A stretch of DNA of 50,642 nt, taken from Multifurca ochricompacta (taxonomy: Eukaryota > Basidiomycota > Agaricomycetes > Russulales > Russulaceae). Made by a program: the position numbers and the translations under genes. The stretch is taken from contig WTXG01000256.1 in NCBI GenBank assembly GCA_022496185.1, positions 1 through 50,642 on the forward strand, in the 5' to 3' direction. Of the stretch, positions 10,937 through 21,307 are shown one piece after another (within the stretch, counting starts at the first letter, position 1; the number at the start of each line of letters is the position of its first letter). The notes under the pieces were generated by a model, which had not been told where the DNA came from, did not search any database, and saw nothing but the letters and a program-made list of their open reading frames with translations.

Positions 10937-11250
10937 TAGGGCCTAGCACGAGTGCACTCGCGAGTAACCCAGATCCGAACTCGTGGGTATTTAGATAAGA
11001 AAATGTCATACTCGGATCCGCGCGAGTATGTTCCCACGGATCACCCGGAGCCGCGAGTCCTATACTCGCGCGGATCCGAGTACTCGCGGGTTTACTCGTA
11101 CTCTCTTACTCCTTTTTTCCACTCTGGGCCTCCACTTTCTCTCAGATAGCAGACGATGACTTTCTGGCTCTTCTTCAGAGGCAGTTCAACCCAGATATCT
11201 CTCCTAGTAATGCCTATAGAATGTCCATGACAATGGTGATCCTTCAAAGA

Positions 11251-12420
11251 CAGTTTATTGGCTCTGGTCCCTCCCCTGCTATTGAGTTATAACAGCTGCC
11301 CCGGCCCTCCTATCACCAACGACCTCGTTTCTCTTTCCATCAGTCAACAAACAACATCAATGAGCAAGAATGTCACAAACTCAAGTGCAGGGTTAAGGAT
11401 GCTTTGGAGGATGGGAATGGCCTCATATAGGTACGTCTTCGTTTGCATCCCTTTCACACAGCTGCCCCGGCCCTCCTATCACTGACGAACTCCTCTCTAC
11501 CTCTCGTTGTCATTCAACAAACAACATCAATGAGCAAGAACATCATAAGCTCAAGCAGCTCAAGCACAAGGTTAACAACAACACTTTGGAGGATGGGAAT
11601 GGCCATCACTTAGGTACGTCTTCGTTTCACACAGCCGCCCCACCCTTCCTATCACTCACTAACGACATCTTTCTTTCGTTTGTCAGTCAACAAGCAACAT
11701 CAATGAGTGAGAATGTCACGAGTTCAGGTGCAGGGTCAACGCCAATGCTTTGGAGGATGGGAATGGCCATCACTTAGGTACGTCCCCGTTTCACACAGCT
11801 GCCCCACCCATCCTATCACTAATGACGTCTTTCTTTTGTCTGTCGGTCAACAAGCAACGTCAATGAGCAAGAACGTCACGGGCTCAAGTGCAGGGTCAAT
11901 GCCAACGCTTTGGAGGATGGGAATGGCCATCACTTAGGTACATCCCCGTTTCACACAGCTGCCCACCCTTCCTATCACTAACGACGTCTTTCTTTCGTCT
12001 GTCGGTCAACAAGCAACGTCAATGAGCGAGAATGTCACGAGTTCAGGTGCAGGGTCAACGCCAACGCTTTGGAGGATGGGAATGGCCATCACTTAGGTAC
12101 GTCCCTGTTTCACACAGCTGCCCCACCCGTCCTATCACTAACGACATCTTTCTTTTGTCTGTCGGTCAACAAGCAACGTCAATGAGCAAGAACGTCACGG
12201 GCTCAAGTGCAGGGTCAATGCCAATGCTTTGGAGGATGGGAATGGCCATCACTTAGGTACGTCCCCGTTTCACACAGCTGCCCACCCTTCCTATCACTAA
12301 CGACGTCTTTCTTTCGTCTGTCGGTCAACAAGCAACGTCAATGAGCGAGAACGTCACGGGCTCAAGTGCAGGGTCAACGCCAACACTTTGGAGGATGGGA
12401 ATGGCCATCACATGGGTACG
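11251..12420. repeat. Tandem array, seven ~160-bp units
   Basis: The anchor ggatgggaatgg recurs at 11409, 11591, 11755, 11915, 12074, 12234 and 12393. Spacing settles at 159-160 bp after two longer first units (182 and 164). Each unit holds cacttag|gtacgt, a ctaac motif, a pyrimidine tract and caacaag, so it looks like an exon plus intron. The ~83-bp exon-like part can be read as NVNERECHEF...ALEDGNGHH, but 83 is not a multiple of three, so a constant frame through all units is not possible with these sites. Units 3-6 are nearly identical. Confidence 0.85.
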
Positions 12421-12572
12421 TCTTCCTTCGAATCTATTTCATGCAGTTGCTGAGGCTTTCCTCAGCTAAAAAGTGTCTTATCAAAATTCTGTGGGTGATC
12501 CTTCTCAGGTGCCATCCAACACTCTTGCGTTACATTCAAGTGCAACTATATAAACTTTACAATATTCTGTAA

Positions 12573-15460
12573 CTAGGTAGAATCACTGTCATCAATAATA
12601 TCTATTATAGCCTTTGCCTTCCCTGTCCGCTTCCCTTTATCCTTAAAAGCAGCTATTATATCATTGTAAGGAATAAGATCAGGAATATCACACCATGACC
12701 CAAGTACTGTAGCTGCTCGCATAGACTCATCCAAGAGAGAATGTCGCATTTTTGAGACTGTTAAACCACCTTTTGAAAACGCGCATTCAACATCAGTTGA
12801 GGTTGCTGCCATGTATATTCAGCACCACAAAAATGAAAGTAGTGATTAATAACCCACCTGGAATGGAAAGGAAGTTGATAGCCATTTGTGCAAGTGGATG
12901 GCCTGTTGCCTTCATTGCTGTCCAGTATGTGATCGGATCAGTGTTGGTGACAGTGGGCGCATTAGACAGCCATTCATCCAGGGCGTCAACAGGTGTAAAC
13001 TTGTCATGCAGTGTGCCAAAATATTTTGCCGAAAGGCTAGTCGGTTCCTAATTAAACGCAGAGTGAGCAATTGCCAATTACTCCTTGACATATATTTGAA
13101 ATCTTACCTTTGATGTGACACTTGATGCTGCTGTTGATGTCATAGATGTCATAGATAGCACTTCTGGCTTGTATGCTTGCCATTCCTGTCGCGCAAGGTC
13201 CTCTGCGGCCTTGATCCACTCATGTTTCCATCCTGCCTTGATGAAGTATGAAGTCTTGTGTCGAGGGTGAAGAACTAAGATGATTAGATAAGAAAAATAA
13301 GAAAGCAAATCTTGACTTACTCATAGCAACGCGAAATACCAAGGAATCGTCAGTAAGCGTGTAATACTTACTCATTAGCAGTGACCCTCGAAGCGCGGCT
13401 CCCCGGACAGTTAGGTGGAGTGACTTATTATCAATGAAGTCATCCATTGCAGTAGTTAGAATGTCAACAATTGGGATGACATCATGTATAAGAGGGGTTT
13501 TGTTTTGAGAAATCTTCTTTGTCGCATCGATGAACAGATCTAAGAGAGGGTGCAGCTGCTCGAGTATCTTCCACTCTGCCTCTGACAACTGAAACCTCTT
13601 CAAGCGGACGCCACGTACTTTGTTGTGCTCGCGCATTACAACGAGCAGTTGAAGCGCTGGCCGAAGTTGAAGCGCGCGGCCGATGAGTTCTGATGTGCTG
13701 TTCCATCGAGTAGCTACATCTTGTACCATAACTTTCGGTCTGATTTGGCTTGCAAACAGCATTCTTCGAGATCTGCCTTGATGGTTGGGCTGTGGACTAT
13801 CTTTGTTGCAAGCCGCCGAAGCTATGTAAAAAGCGATGTAAATAATCTGACAGTTCTGATTAATGATGTCACTGACCTTGAAGACTGAGAAGCGTCCTAA
13901 ATTGACCTCCGCGCAAGAAAGCGTTGGGATCCTGCCACTATAACCAACATCCTCTACGGCTTCCTGGATCATGGCCTCATCGCTTGCCTTGACCGCGGGG
14001 TCCACTTCGTCGTTGTCCAGTTGAAAATCTATATCTTCATTGTCCAGATTGTCCTCCTCAATGACGTCATTGACATCTATGTCTTTGAAGAGGTTGGCAT
14101 CATGCCCCTCGTCGTGCTCATCCTCCAATGGCTTGGTCTGCTGGCTGAACTGTGAGAGGATGGCCTGTAAACAACCCAATCGAACTCATTAACACAAGAC
14201 AGAAAGAATAACGAGTTGCGTCGCACCTTCACGACCAAGTTGAGGATGTGCGCAAAGCACCGCACACGCATTGTCTGACCCTTGAAGCTTGGAACCAAGT
14301 CTTGAAGCTCGTCCACCATTGTATCGTTATTTGATGCATTATCACAGACAATGGCCAGTACCTAGTACAGTAGATAAATGCCTCTGTTTTCACAGTATAT
14401 AACTTGAAACATACCTTATTGTGGATTCCATATTCATGCAGGCATTCTGAGACACGTGCAGCGAGATAAACACCAGTATGGGCTTTTGGTGCTCTGTATA
14501 ATGATTAGCAACTATATTATTTATATGACAACCAGTGATTAACTTACTTGATGAAATCCAGTATCATCGACGTCATCTTGCCCTCCCAACCCAATGGATA
14601 GTAGTGCCAATGAATGAAATAACTTGAGGCGTTGTCCAGCCATCTATACCATGTGTAGCATTCCTTCATAAGCCTGAGAGAAAGGTAAAGTTAGATGGCA
14701 AGACACTGAAAGCATTGTAAACCTTACCTGTAGCATCTCCATCACCTTTATCTTGCTCATTCGGAAAATCTCCCTAACATCGCGGGATACACTGCTGCGG
14801 AAGGGGTGACGCACTTGTTATTAAGGTCATAAAAGATCTCTAAAAGGTCTTGATCCTCAATGATTGAAAACGGCCGATTATGGCGCACAACCCAAAGCGC
14901 CACTTTCATTCAATGTGTAGCAGGATTGTACTTTGATCCTTGAGCAAATGCAGAGAATGCTTGACTCTGTGCTGTATTTTTCGGATCGCATCGGTCCACA
15001 TGCCGCACCAGATTGCTAGTACTTTCATCATGTCGAGCTCGGGAGATGTATATTAAAGGGTGACTGAATGATTAGTATAATTAGTGCATCAGGCTTTAAA
15101 TCGTGATGTAGACTTACTTGCGACAATGAAATGCATACCGCATGACGCCGCCTTTGGAAACAATCTTCGGCGCAGAGAAATGCTCGTAGACTCTAGAGGT
15201 CCACATCACCATCTGTGCTTCTGTTCGGACATAAATCTCAACTCACATAAGATAAATGTACAACACTTACTGAGCACTTCTTCGTCAGATCTCTCGTCCG
15301 CCTTGTATCGTTTGTTGAATTTCTCGTGTTTGGTCAGTGCTGGTGGTGAAGATGCACGCGAAGATGGTGCAGCAGATGTACCGGGTTGTTCTGCACCTGA
15401 GTCTCCACCTTCAGAGGAAGCCACCCATAACCTTTGGCGCTTGCGTCGAGAGTGAACCAT
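12573..15460 (-). pseudogene. hAT transposase with BED zinc finger, multi-exon, degraded
   Basis: The start at 15460 (MVHSRRKRQR) opens exon 1, which ends at the donor GTAAGT at 15270. The next exons carry a BED finger (YEHFSAP..., FHCR, then TSNLVRHVDRCDP near 15010-15180). A GIDGWTTPQ-like core follows near 14600, then RCFAHILNLVVK near 14250. VQDVATRWNSTSELI lies near 13700. The C-terminal dimerisation region (VECAFSKGGLTVSKMRHSLL and then VLGSWCD) lies at 12690-12810. Breaks: a TGA where arginine is expected (after PATH, near 14915), a one-base loss near 14780 and a frame change near 14580. It is therefore likely inactive. Many in-between introns have normal GT...AG ends. Confidence 0.85.
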
Positions 15461-15691
15461 GGCGTATGACTGTGAGATTGTGTTCGTCCAAAGAAGCAAG
15501 AGGCGGCTCCACAAGAGACAAGAGATAATGTATTGAAGACTTTTTCTGACTTGCTGCTGCTGGTTCTGTTTGACCTTGGGCTTGTTGTTGTAGAGAAATC
15601 ACTTAGTACTCAAGATAAGACAAAGAGAGAGAACGGCGCTTTGATTATGCTTCTGCTGGTTGGTCCTACTACAAGCGTTGTATGATGTACC

Positions 15692-15699
15692 TTTATATA
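15692..15699 (-). promoter_or_regulatory. TATA box of the hAT transposase gene
   Basis: Minus-strand TATATAAA, about 230 bp before the start codon at 15460. The same position in the decayed hAT copy is the place hit by the MULE. Confidence 0.5.
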
Positions 15700-15701
15700 C
15701 T

Positions 15702-16462
15702 TAGAGAGGCCTAGTAGAATGTGTGCTAATGTGTTTTGAAGAGCGAAGCTGCGCAAGCGAGACGAAAGTGGATGAAACCGAGCAATAAGGATGAAACCGG
15801 ATGTAAAGTAATGAACAGGCAAGCGGCCCGGAATGCATGCAGTCTAAAAGATGCTAAGTAAATTGCTTGTGCTATGCATCAATCGCATTTGTACCATATC
15901 AGAGGCTGTCCAGCACTTAAGTCAAATTAATGTCAGAGTCTATATTATTTTTATGAAGGAGTGTACCACAAGATCGATGAGCAGGGTGTAAATCGACCGA
16001 CCGAAAGCCACCGGATCAGTGGATCAACGGGAGTGGCACTGGCACTACTGCCCCGAGCGTGCTAACGACAATCCACACAAATGTTCTCTACATTCCCTTG
16101 TTACTCTATTTTGACCAACTAAACTGGAATGAGCATTACTTGTCTTATCTTTTACCTTATTTAGTTGATGTACTACATCACACAGCACTCGCTACTAAAC
16201 TAGGCAGCTCATTTATCTTTTATTAGTTATCATTTTTGATTTTTGCATCCGCATGAAGGCAGCATTGTCAGTCTTTCACACACGCAGATTCACTTATGAT
16301 CTTTTTTTATTGATTTTCAGTACACATTTTCAGGGTGGTATTTAAATTGCACAGCTATATCTAGGGACAATGTAACTACTGTGAGGATAATGTAACTATT
16401 GTGAGGACAAAGGAGTCGACATGAGAGCCATAGTGTAAAATTTCTGAGGGAAAAACAACCCA
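15702..16462. other. hAT promoter region, then unassigned sequence
   Basis: Up to about 15960 the sequence matches the decayed hAT promoter at 4660-4946. From 15960 to 16462 I see no gene or repeat, only A/T-rich DNA with a short duplicated unit (acaatgtaactactgtgagg) near 16370-16410. Confidence 0.55.
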
Positions 16463-17611
16463 TCAACCCATTGGACCAACGCGACCTAATCCGGTTCCCG
16501 CGGTCGCAGGGAGGAAATGGGCTTGAAAAAGCCCACGTGTCTTGCAGGAACCCCAGAAGGGATTCGATGTGGTGTTTGTGGTTGAAGACCTGGGGCCAGG
16601 TGTGAGCTGAGGCAGGAAGTGTGGGGTGGAAGCGTTTGGTGTAGTCGGCCATGAAGGCGTGCCCGGTAGCAAGGCGCATGGCTGTCGAGGTAGTATGTCA
16701 GTTGAAAGGAGTGGGCCAGGGATTAGTTGCAGCAGACCAGAGTGGGTCGTTAGAACCATCGGGGGGGTGGGTGATGGAGAGTGTATGGGCTTTGTAATCA
16801 CGCCCGGAGGGGTGATCGGCAGTGGGAGTGGCACAAGCGCGGTCACGCAGCCATTCTTCACGCCAATTGTCATATGCGCAAGGGCGAGAGGGAGCGCCAC
16901 TTGAGTGAGGAGAGTCGCTCGACAAGCGCACCCAAGGGGGTCGACACGCGGGCGTGGTTTGCGGACTTGGAAGCGATCGCGATCGCCTGGTAGGTCGTCA
17001 TCCCCAGGACCCACATGAACGTGAGTCAGGTGTCTGGAAAGGAAGCAAGAAATTTAGTAAGGGAGCATTGGAATGATACAAAGTCACCCATGAATTGTTT
17101 GTGATCACGCGAGTGGAGGCGAGCTAGCACAGAAGAGGAGAAGGCAGTAAGGTAAATGTGAGAAGAAATAGAGAGCGCACGAAAGAAGTCACATCCAGCG
17201 CATGGTGCACGCCAACCCAAATATCTTGACATCGGCCCATGTCACCCTGCTCCACAGCACCATTCCATCGTTTATTTCCCCGGGAGTCCATGATGGTGGA
17301 GGCAGATGCACCAACCACCTTGCTATCGCATCGGCCCACCTTGGAGAGGGCCACTGTGTTGTGGATAAGCACAGTGGAGGCACGTGGGAGCGGCAGGAGG
17401 TCAGCCAGTTCAGTCCTTCGAGTGAAAGGGGCACCACGCCTGCGAGGTGAATGACAAATGTTAGTCCTGTGATATTGAAAGCCTTTAGAAAGGTGAGTAC
17501 ATACCCAAAGCCACTCATCTCCACGTCTCGCGTCCAGGTGCCGCCGTTGTCGACGTCCAAGTTGTCAAAAGTATCCTCCATAACACTGCACAGTCGATTG
17601 AGGTCTATCAT
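16463..17611 (-). CDS. Possible spliced gene of unknown function
   Basis: I do not recognise this protein. The proposed start at 17611 opens MIDLNRLCSVMEDTFDN. Exon 1 (17611-17505) ends in a 65-bp intron with GTATGT donor, CTAAC branch point and CGCAG acceptor (17504-17440). Exon 2 continues in frame as GRGAPFTRRTELADLL and stays open to about 17190. A good acceptor (CTTACTAAAT ... TTTCCAG) follows near 17036. Beyond it an open frame of about 180 codons (to 16463) is proline- and threonine-rich, but I could not find a donor that joins it in frame. G+C is higher than in the flanking hAT DNA. It may be a host gene fragment captured by the hAT block, or chance. Confidence 0.35.
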
Positions 17612-18060
17612 TGTGTCTCACGCGCTTTGATACCCGGTCCAGCACAGCACACCAGCACCACAGGCACCAAGGAAGGGCATGAAGAAGGTGACCCAACGGC
17701 TGGCACGGGTGCGCCTGTCTGGTCGTTGGTTGAGCCACGGTTTATCTTCCTTTGTCAGTTTTTCGGAAAGTAGCGTGGATGGAAGTGGGGCCTTTGGAGG
17801 AAGGTCAGATGGGAGGTAAGAAGGAAAAGTATGAAGAGCGGTGTGAATGGGTCACATGAGAGGGAGGGACCATAGGGATGAGGGGGGTCAAGGTCATGGT
17901 CTACCCAGGCGCCAGCTTCGGGTGGGCAGGCCAGGGGAGGTGTGCATGCGGCGATGGCACCGTAAGATTTACTTATGACAAAATAAAAGAGGGTTATAAT
18001 AGAAATAAAGGATAATTAAAACTGGGATTAAGTGTGGCAAAAATAATTTAATAAATAATA
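17612..18060. other. No gene recognised
   Basis: A G/C-rich stretch to about 17960 without convincing coding potential, then an A/T-rich stretch leading into the CCCGG/GAGTA-rich subterminal array of the hAT-type right end. Confidence 0.4.
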
Positions 18061-18237
18061 ATATCTGTGCGGGTATTCCACGAGTACCTGCCCGGGTACC
18101 CGGGGTGCCAAAATCAATACCCGGATCCGCACGAGTATGTTCCCACGGATCACCTGGATCCGCGAGTATCAATACCCGCGAGTTTTCCCACAGCTCTACT
18201 CAAAAAACTCATGAGTTACCCGGACTTGTGCTATGCC

Positions 18238-18897
18238 CTAATCTTAGATGTATATTCTATGTATCTAATTAATTTGTGAACGTGTTTTTGTTGTGTTATC
18301 TATGCGTGATCACAATCTTGTTGGACCAATGGAAAATCAAAGCCATGATTGTTAAGTCAACCTTCCTTAATAGGAAGGAGATCAGACCAATATGCTGGTC
18401 CATGCGATGCAATGTAGTCGCTGCTCTATGCAGCCTGTAGATACACGCGGGCCTTGTTTCAGTAAAATAAATTGATAATTAGATTATAGAATAGTCTAAA
18501 GTAGTCTAGAGTGTATTTTAGATAGTGCCAGACTGGCAGAATTGATCGCACGTTAATAAAACAGTTGCATCATGATTTTCAAGAGAGTGGATCACTGATA
18601 ACACTTTTATTTTACATCGCACCGTTGATCTGCTTTGATATTTCATAGGATAACACTAGAATATATTTACAGAAGCCCTGTAGCATACATCAAATTTAAT
18701 CTTGTCATTTGTTTGCTACAGATGTATTTTATCATTACATTTCTGCTGATCTTGTCAATGACTGATGACCACTTATACCCGCCAAACCCGCTGCGCGGGT
18801 ACGGGTTTCTGGTGGGTTGGGAGTTGTATACCCGTACCCGTACCTGTCAAAACCTGCGGCGCTTACCCGCGTGGGTATGAAAACCCTTGCTGATCCC
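18238..18897. mobile_element. Partial hAT-type element with right end only
   Basis: The right end reads ...TGCTGATCCCTA (complement TAGGGATCAGCA), preceded by an ACCCG/CGGGT-rich array (18775-18885). The inside (for example the stretches around tttacatcgcac and gccctgtagca) matches the interior of the two TAGTGTTGTG elements. The start (ttgtgttatctatgcgtgatc) matches the MULE terminal repeat. No left end is seen. Confidence 0.55.
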
Positions 18898-19165
18898 TAG
18901 TCAACAGCATTAGACAGCATGGATGGCACTGACTGAATGAGCTTTAATCTTATCATTAAGCCACCAAAACTCCCCCACTATAGTAGTATCTTTACCTATT
19001 TAGATAGCAGATAAGTGTTAGCTAAATATGGTAAAGATAAGAGATAAGATAAACTAACTAATACTCACTTCAGTTTATGTGGTCAAAACTGAAGTGAACA
19101 CATGCAGAGTAGCAACATTTTATACTTCTCAGAGGAGCATGACAATAAGTAGAATAAATATAGTT
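18898..19165. other. Sequence flanking the outer Copia, with fold-back repeat
   Basis: The left flank of the 30.8-kb Copia. It consists mostly of the second copy of the fold-back repeat (18985-19145). No gene. Confidence 0.5.
18985..19145. repeat. Fold-back repeat, copy 2
   Basis: Same motif order as 10655-10835: tatctttacc, its inverted partner ggtaaagata, then the CACTTCAGTT ... AACTGAAGTG hairpin and ttttatact. Confidence 0.6.
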
Positions 19166-19170
19166 ATTTA

Positions 19171-19682
19171 TGTTGACACAGGACGTGTCTGGAGATGCTT
19201 CAGGCATCTGAGGATCGCTTTAGCTGTAGATTAGATTAGATTAGGTTCCGGAGTTTCGGACTTTTTATGATATCTTTATTACATTTCTTTCTCACCTTAC
19301 TCAGCTGATTGGTGATGCCTTTAGTAATGTGCAGTAAGCACATGATATCTCTTTGGCCAATGGCCTTTATCCCTCTCTGTTTATTGTCTGGCACTTGTGG
19401 ACTTATTCCCAGTGCGCACAGACCATTTCCCCTGGCCCCTATGGGTATATAAGGGTGTCTGTTTCATCTCTTACACTTCAGAGTTCTTCTACCTCTGAAG
19501 CATAAGTTCCTTTTACTATACTTCTCTTTTACCTTTGACTAACTGTCTTATGTAGACTACTTGTTTGTTTAGGTCAGTAGTATAGTTGTATAGAGTTCTT
19601 CTACCTCTGAAGCACTACTTGTTTGTTTAGCCTAACCGCTACTAACCACAGTCAGTATAACCAGCAGCATGATTGTTTGACA
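19171..19682 (+). repeat. 5' LTR of the outer Copia (LTR family B)
   Basis: Ends TGTTGACACAGG and GATTGTTTGACA. It contains tatataag at 19446-19453 and, about 25-30 bp downstream, a hairpin CTTCAGAG...CTCTGAAG (19476-19500) placed where transcription should start. The motif gagttcttctacctctgaag is repeated near 19592-19611. Confidence 0.93.
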
Positions 19683-20088
19683 GGTTATGGGCCCTGCTGC
19701 TCATACTGATCTGTAAATTCCCTTTGTTCATTTACAGCCCAACTTGCTTTGCACTTCAAGCTCACAAAAGCTTCAAAGTCTTTCCCACCAGCTTCTTCCA
19801 GTGAGCTTTCCTATTTACTGTCTGTGCACCTTAACACCCCACAGGATGACACAGTTTACTGCTCATCCTGAACTGTTTGGCTAGCCCTTTGGGGTTCTTG
19901 TGAAAGGTGATGAGGGACCCTAAGTGGGTGAAACACCTTAAGCTCCTTGAGTGTGCACTAGGTATTAGTAACATTCATAGTTGTAGCTGGGTTTTCGTCC
20001 CATAAATAGCTTTAGTAGGCCTATAGACAGAAGCTTGTGGCTTTAAGTCCAGTTAATGCTTGGCTTGATCCGTAAGCCAGGTTTAGCA
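19683..20088 (+). other. Outer Copia leader, first part
   Basis: Non-coding. It begins ggttatgggccc directly after the LTR, the place of the primer-binding site, although I cannot match it to a tRNA by eye. The leader continues at 20597-20662, 42256-42341, 42864-43164 and 43673-43736 between insertions. Confidence 0.65.
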
Positions 20089-20591
20089 TGTTGAACACAG
20101 AAGATGTTCGGTGATGCTTCAGGCATCAGGTGATTAGATTAGCTACTTTGTAGATTAGATTAGATACCGGAGTTTCGGACTATTTACATTATCATTATTA
20201 CTTTCTTTCTCACATTCCGCAGTAGCTGACTGATGCACCATGTAACATGTGATTTCTGTAGTGGCCAATGGCCTTTCTCCCTCATGTTTACTGTTTGGAC
20301 TTTGTCCGGCACTTGTGGACTTATTCCCAGTGCACAGACCACTCCTTGATTAGTATATAAGGATGTCTGTTTCGTCTCTTACACTTCAGAGTTTCTTCTA
20401 CCTCTGAAGTGTAAGTTGTCCTCTCTACTATCATCACTACCTTAAGACTAACTCTGTATATAGAACTTGTCTTCGTCTAGGTGTGTAGTATAGTATAATA
20501 GAGTTTCTTCTACCTCTGAAGTAACTTGTCTTTGTCTAGCCTCACCCGCTAACTTTACAGTCAGTATGCTGCGCCTCATGCCTGTTCAACA
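20089..20591 (+). repeat. Solo LTR, family A
   Basis: TGTTGAACACAG...CTGTTCAACA, 503 bp, flanked by tagca (20084-20088) and tagcg (20592-20596). The single mismatch is a CpG/CpA difference. TATATAAG lies near 20353. It is followed by a hairpin with a perfect 14-bp stem CTTACACTTCAGAG/CTCTGAAGTGTAAG. Confidence 0.88.
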
Positions 20592-20994
20592 TAGCGACCT
20601 GCAGGTAGAGTTTAGGGTCTATAACAAGGCATGGGTAGTCACTCCCATGACGCTTGGGCTTGATACATGTAACATGTATTTTTGACTTTCACATTTCGGC
20701 ATTCGACCTCATGTTTTGGTGTTTCGTCACTTATCACTCCAAGCCTATACATATTAGGCTTCTCTTTTTATTTACATCTAGACTAGCATGACTTCTAACG
20801 ACATAGCCTCTCCTTATCCACCTACATCTCCCACTGGTTTGCCCAGACTGCTCACCCCTCCATGATGTAGCTGTGACATAGCTATGACCCAGTCCTATCA
20901 GTCGTCATAGGCCTAGATAGTTATGTTAGATTACTGTCAATATCCCTGTATTTAAGGACCTACCAGTTCACAGAGACAGACCAAGTCTGTTCTC

Positions 20995-21300
20995 TGTAGT
21001 GAGCTATAAATGTGTAGCTCAGTCTTTGGGATAGAAAGACTATATGATTTGTTAATACCTATAAATGTGTAGCTACATAAATGAATCAGTAAAAGGATAA
21101 TGTAGCTGTAACACAGAGAGTACTGACCTCAGTCTTTGGGATAGAAAGACTGAGGTTTCTAACTACGCTACTGAGTCTTTATGATAAAGGAAAATTGCAC
21201 GACCCGTGTGCTCTGAATATTGCGTTGATATGGTAGTGATCAGACTCAGGCCGCCATCTCCGGTATCAATTGACTGCGTGCTATGGCTGCACTTCCAACA
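20995..21300 (-). repeat. 3' LTR of the minus-strand Copia
   Basis: 306 bp. Against the right LTR it differs at seven positions, all CpG versus TpG or CpA. A direct repeat (ataaatgtgtagct) and the motif cagtctttgggatagaaagact occur twice within it. Confidence 0.92.
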
Positions 21301-21307
21301 TGCCCCC

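Larger units (their letters stand above)
10937..18237 (-). mobile_element. hAT-type block with transposase, TAGGG ends, no matching duplication
   Basis: The left end reads TAGGGCCTAGCACGAGT and the right end is the complement of TAGGGCATAGCACAAGT. Both are followed inward by arrays of CGCGAGT/ACCCGGATCCG motifs. This suits the two ends of one 7.3-kb hAT element enclosing the transposase gene. However, the flanking 8-mers (agtgcaat left, atcttaga right) do not match. The ends may come from two insertions or the block may be rearranged. Confidence 0.55.

Noticed and set aside
11251..12420. CRISPR-like or satellite centromere array
   Set aside because: Units are adjacent without unique spacers, only seven copies exist, and the context is a eukaryotic transposon block.
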